Source of the DNA: Bacteroidota bacterium
GTDB taxonomy: Bacteria; Bacteroidota; Bacteroidia; NS11-12g; UBA955
Length of the DNA stretch: 6,968 bases
Direction: 5' to 3'
NCBI GenBank assembly: GCA_008081305.1
Contig: VMCP01000261.1
Coordinates: 1 to 6,968 of the forward strand
This document shows positions 6,074-6,968 of this stretch, piece after piece. Positions within the stretch are counted from its first letter, which is position 1, and the number at the start of each line of letters is the position of its first letter. Both the position numbers and the translations under genes were made by a program. A model generated the notes under the pieces. It saw only the letters and a list, made by a program, of their open reading frames with translations, was not told the DNA's origin and searched no databases.

Positions 6074-6968
6074 TTACTTTTCTCTTATCACAGGTCTGGT
6101 CCATTGCTGTTTCCCATCGGATAGCAATAAGATTAGTTGCTTCGAATGGTCATTTGGCCATGGTAATGTGAATTGAGATTCACGATTTCTTGATTCCTCC
6201 TTAAGTAGTTTTCCATTTAGGGTATACCAAGCGCAGTAGATAATTGGACTTTCTGCATCTACCTGTAATTTCTGATTATTACCTAAAGGATTAGGGTAAA
6301 TGTTGACGCCCGCTTTGTTGGTTAAACCTATGAGGCTTGCACGATCCATACGTACGGTTTTGCTAGACCTGCAAATACAGGCATTATCATCGGTGGTAGC
6401 AATCATGTTCATAGTGTATTCACCATCGGAAGGGAGCTCATAGGTTACTTTTGCGTTGACACCACTGCTAAATTTATTCCCCACTTGTTCTAAATTCCAA
6501 TCGTAGGAAACCTTGGATTGACCACCTGCATTTGTTCCGTCTATGGATGGTTCGAATGAGATGCCGTAATAAGCAGTTTCGTAGGAAGGTGTTGAAACGA
6601 AATCGCAGGTTTTTGGTTTTTCCCACACGGTTACCTCTTCGATGCTTTCACTGAGGCAACCTCCAGCGGGTTTCGCTCTTAATTGTACTTTATAAACGGT
6701 TGTTTGTGATGCGTTGTATATTATGTTTTTCTCTTTGCCGTCAAAGGTCTCACCGTTGCCATAATCCCAAAAGAAACTCATGCTGTCTGAGGGATTAAAC
6801 GATGTATTATTTTCAAATACCACGGTGTCGCCAGAACAGGCTGATTTAGTTGTAAAAACAGGTATGATTTCTTTCAGGATAGTTACGGTTCGTTTTTGGC
6901 TCGAGGTACAACCATTCGCGAATGAAATGGATAATTCAATATTGAAAGTGCCTTCACCATTCCATGAG
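6074..6968 (-). CDS. PKD-domain protein with type IX secretion sorting domain (N-terminus beyond right edge)
   Basis: The frame is open from the right edge to TAA at 6074-6076, followed in frame by a second TAA at 6071-6073, so 297 C-terminal residues are visible. A GTG at 6823 is not a credible start, because domain-like sequence continues upstream without a stop. The visible part contains the end of one PKD/Ig-like domain (FANGCTSSQKRTVTI). Next comes a unit with CSGDTVVFENNTSF and FFWDYGNGET, close to the PKD WDFGDG motif, then a third unit with VSYDWNLEQ and an ending of DNACICRSSKTVRM. The last 78 residues form a type IX sorting domain: GVNIYPNP, a middle TLNGKLL and a short Arg/Lys-ending tail. 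Such domains direct export across the outer membrane by the T9SS, after which the tail is removed and the protein is released or attached to the surface. Catalytic or adhesive modules would lie in the missing part, so function is unknown. It converges on the tRNA gene and shares its terminator. Confidence 0.88.
   Translation of the reverse strand, partial: SWNGEGTFNIELSISFANGCTSSQKRTVTILKEIIPVFTTKSACSGDTVVFENNTSFNPSDSMSFFWDYGNGETFDGKEKNIIYNASQTTVYKVQLRAKPAGGCLSESIEEVTVWEKPKTCDFVSTPSYETAYYGISFEPSIDGTNAGGQSKVSYDWNLEQVGNKFSSGVNAKVTYELPSDGEYTMNMIATTDDNACICRSSKTVRMDRASLIGLTNKAGVNIYPNPLGNNQKLQVDAESPIIYCAWYTLNGKLLKEESRNRESQFTLPWPNDHSKQLILLLSDGKQQWTRPVIREK

Noticed and set aside
5979..6176. Open frame running through the tRNA and terminator
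   Set aside because: It overlaps a complete tRNA cloverleaf, a terminator and the end of the convergent gene, so it cannot be a real protein gene. The same holds for the minus-strand frame at 5901-6104.
1..6968. Mobile element, CRISPR array or phage genes
   Set aside because: No transposase, integrase, repeat-spacer pattern or terminal repeats were seen, and nothing indicates insertion at the tRNA: the sequence after its 3' end runs straight into a terminator, with no integrase gene nearby.

Overview
The window looks like chromosomal DNA of a member of the Bacteroidota. The evidence is a type IX secretion C-terminal sorting domain, promoter elements matching the Bacteroidota -7 consensus TAnnTTTG (one with a -33 TTG at the right spacing), no Shine-Dalgarno-like sequences before most starts, and AT-leaning base composition. 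A flavobacteria-like lineage is plausible, but this is inference. All of the sequence is assigned to genes, a tRNA, or short intergenic regulatory stretches. There is no gene-free stretch over 300 bases.

Left part (1-2298, minus strand): most of mutS, the DNA mismatch-recognition ATPase. It is intact for 766 codons and its C-terminus runs off the left edge. An 86-base divergent intergenic region separates it from a plus-strand cluster.

Centre (2385-5904, plus strand): four genes with overlapping ends (26, 8 and 4 bases) that look like one operon. They are a TrmH-like SPOUT RNA 2'-O-methyltransferase; a thioredoxin-fold lipoprotein with a CPFC motif; a lipoprotein that joins a c-type haem domain (CTPCH) to a PHM/DBM-type two-copper monooxygenase domain; and a 367-residue GNAT-type acetyltransferase-like protein. 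The middle two are the most interesting content. All six residues expected to bind the two coppers are present and an electron-transfer haem is built into the chain. The residues that bind the peptide in PHM are replaced, so the substrate is unknown. The redoxin-like lipoprotein encoded just upstream is a likely partner, perhaps for redox, copper or cysteine maintenance (inference).

Right part: a tRNA-Lys(UUU) gene with its own well-formed Bacteroidota promoter. It is followed by a strong bidirectional terminator shared with a convergent minus-strand gene. That gene encodes the C-terminal part of a cell-surface or secreted protein with PKD-like domains and a type IX sorting signal, and its N-terminal part lies beyond the right edge.
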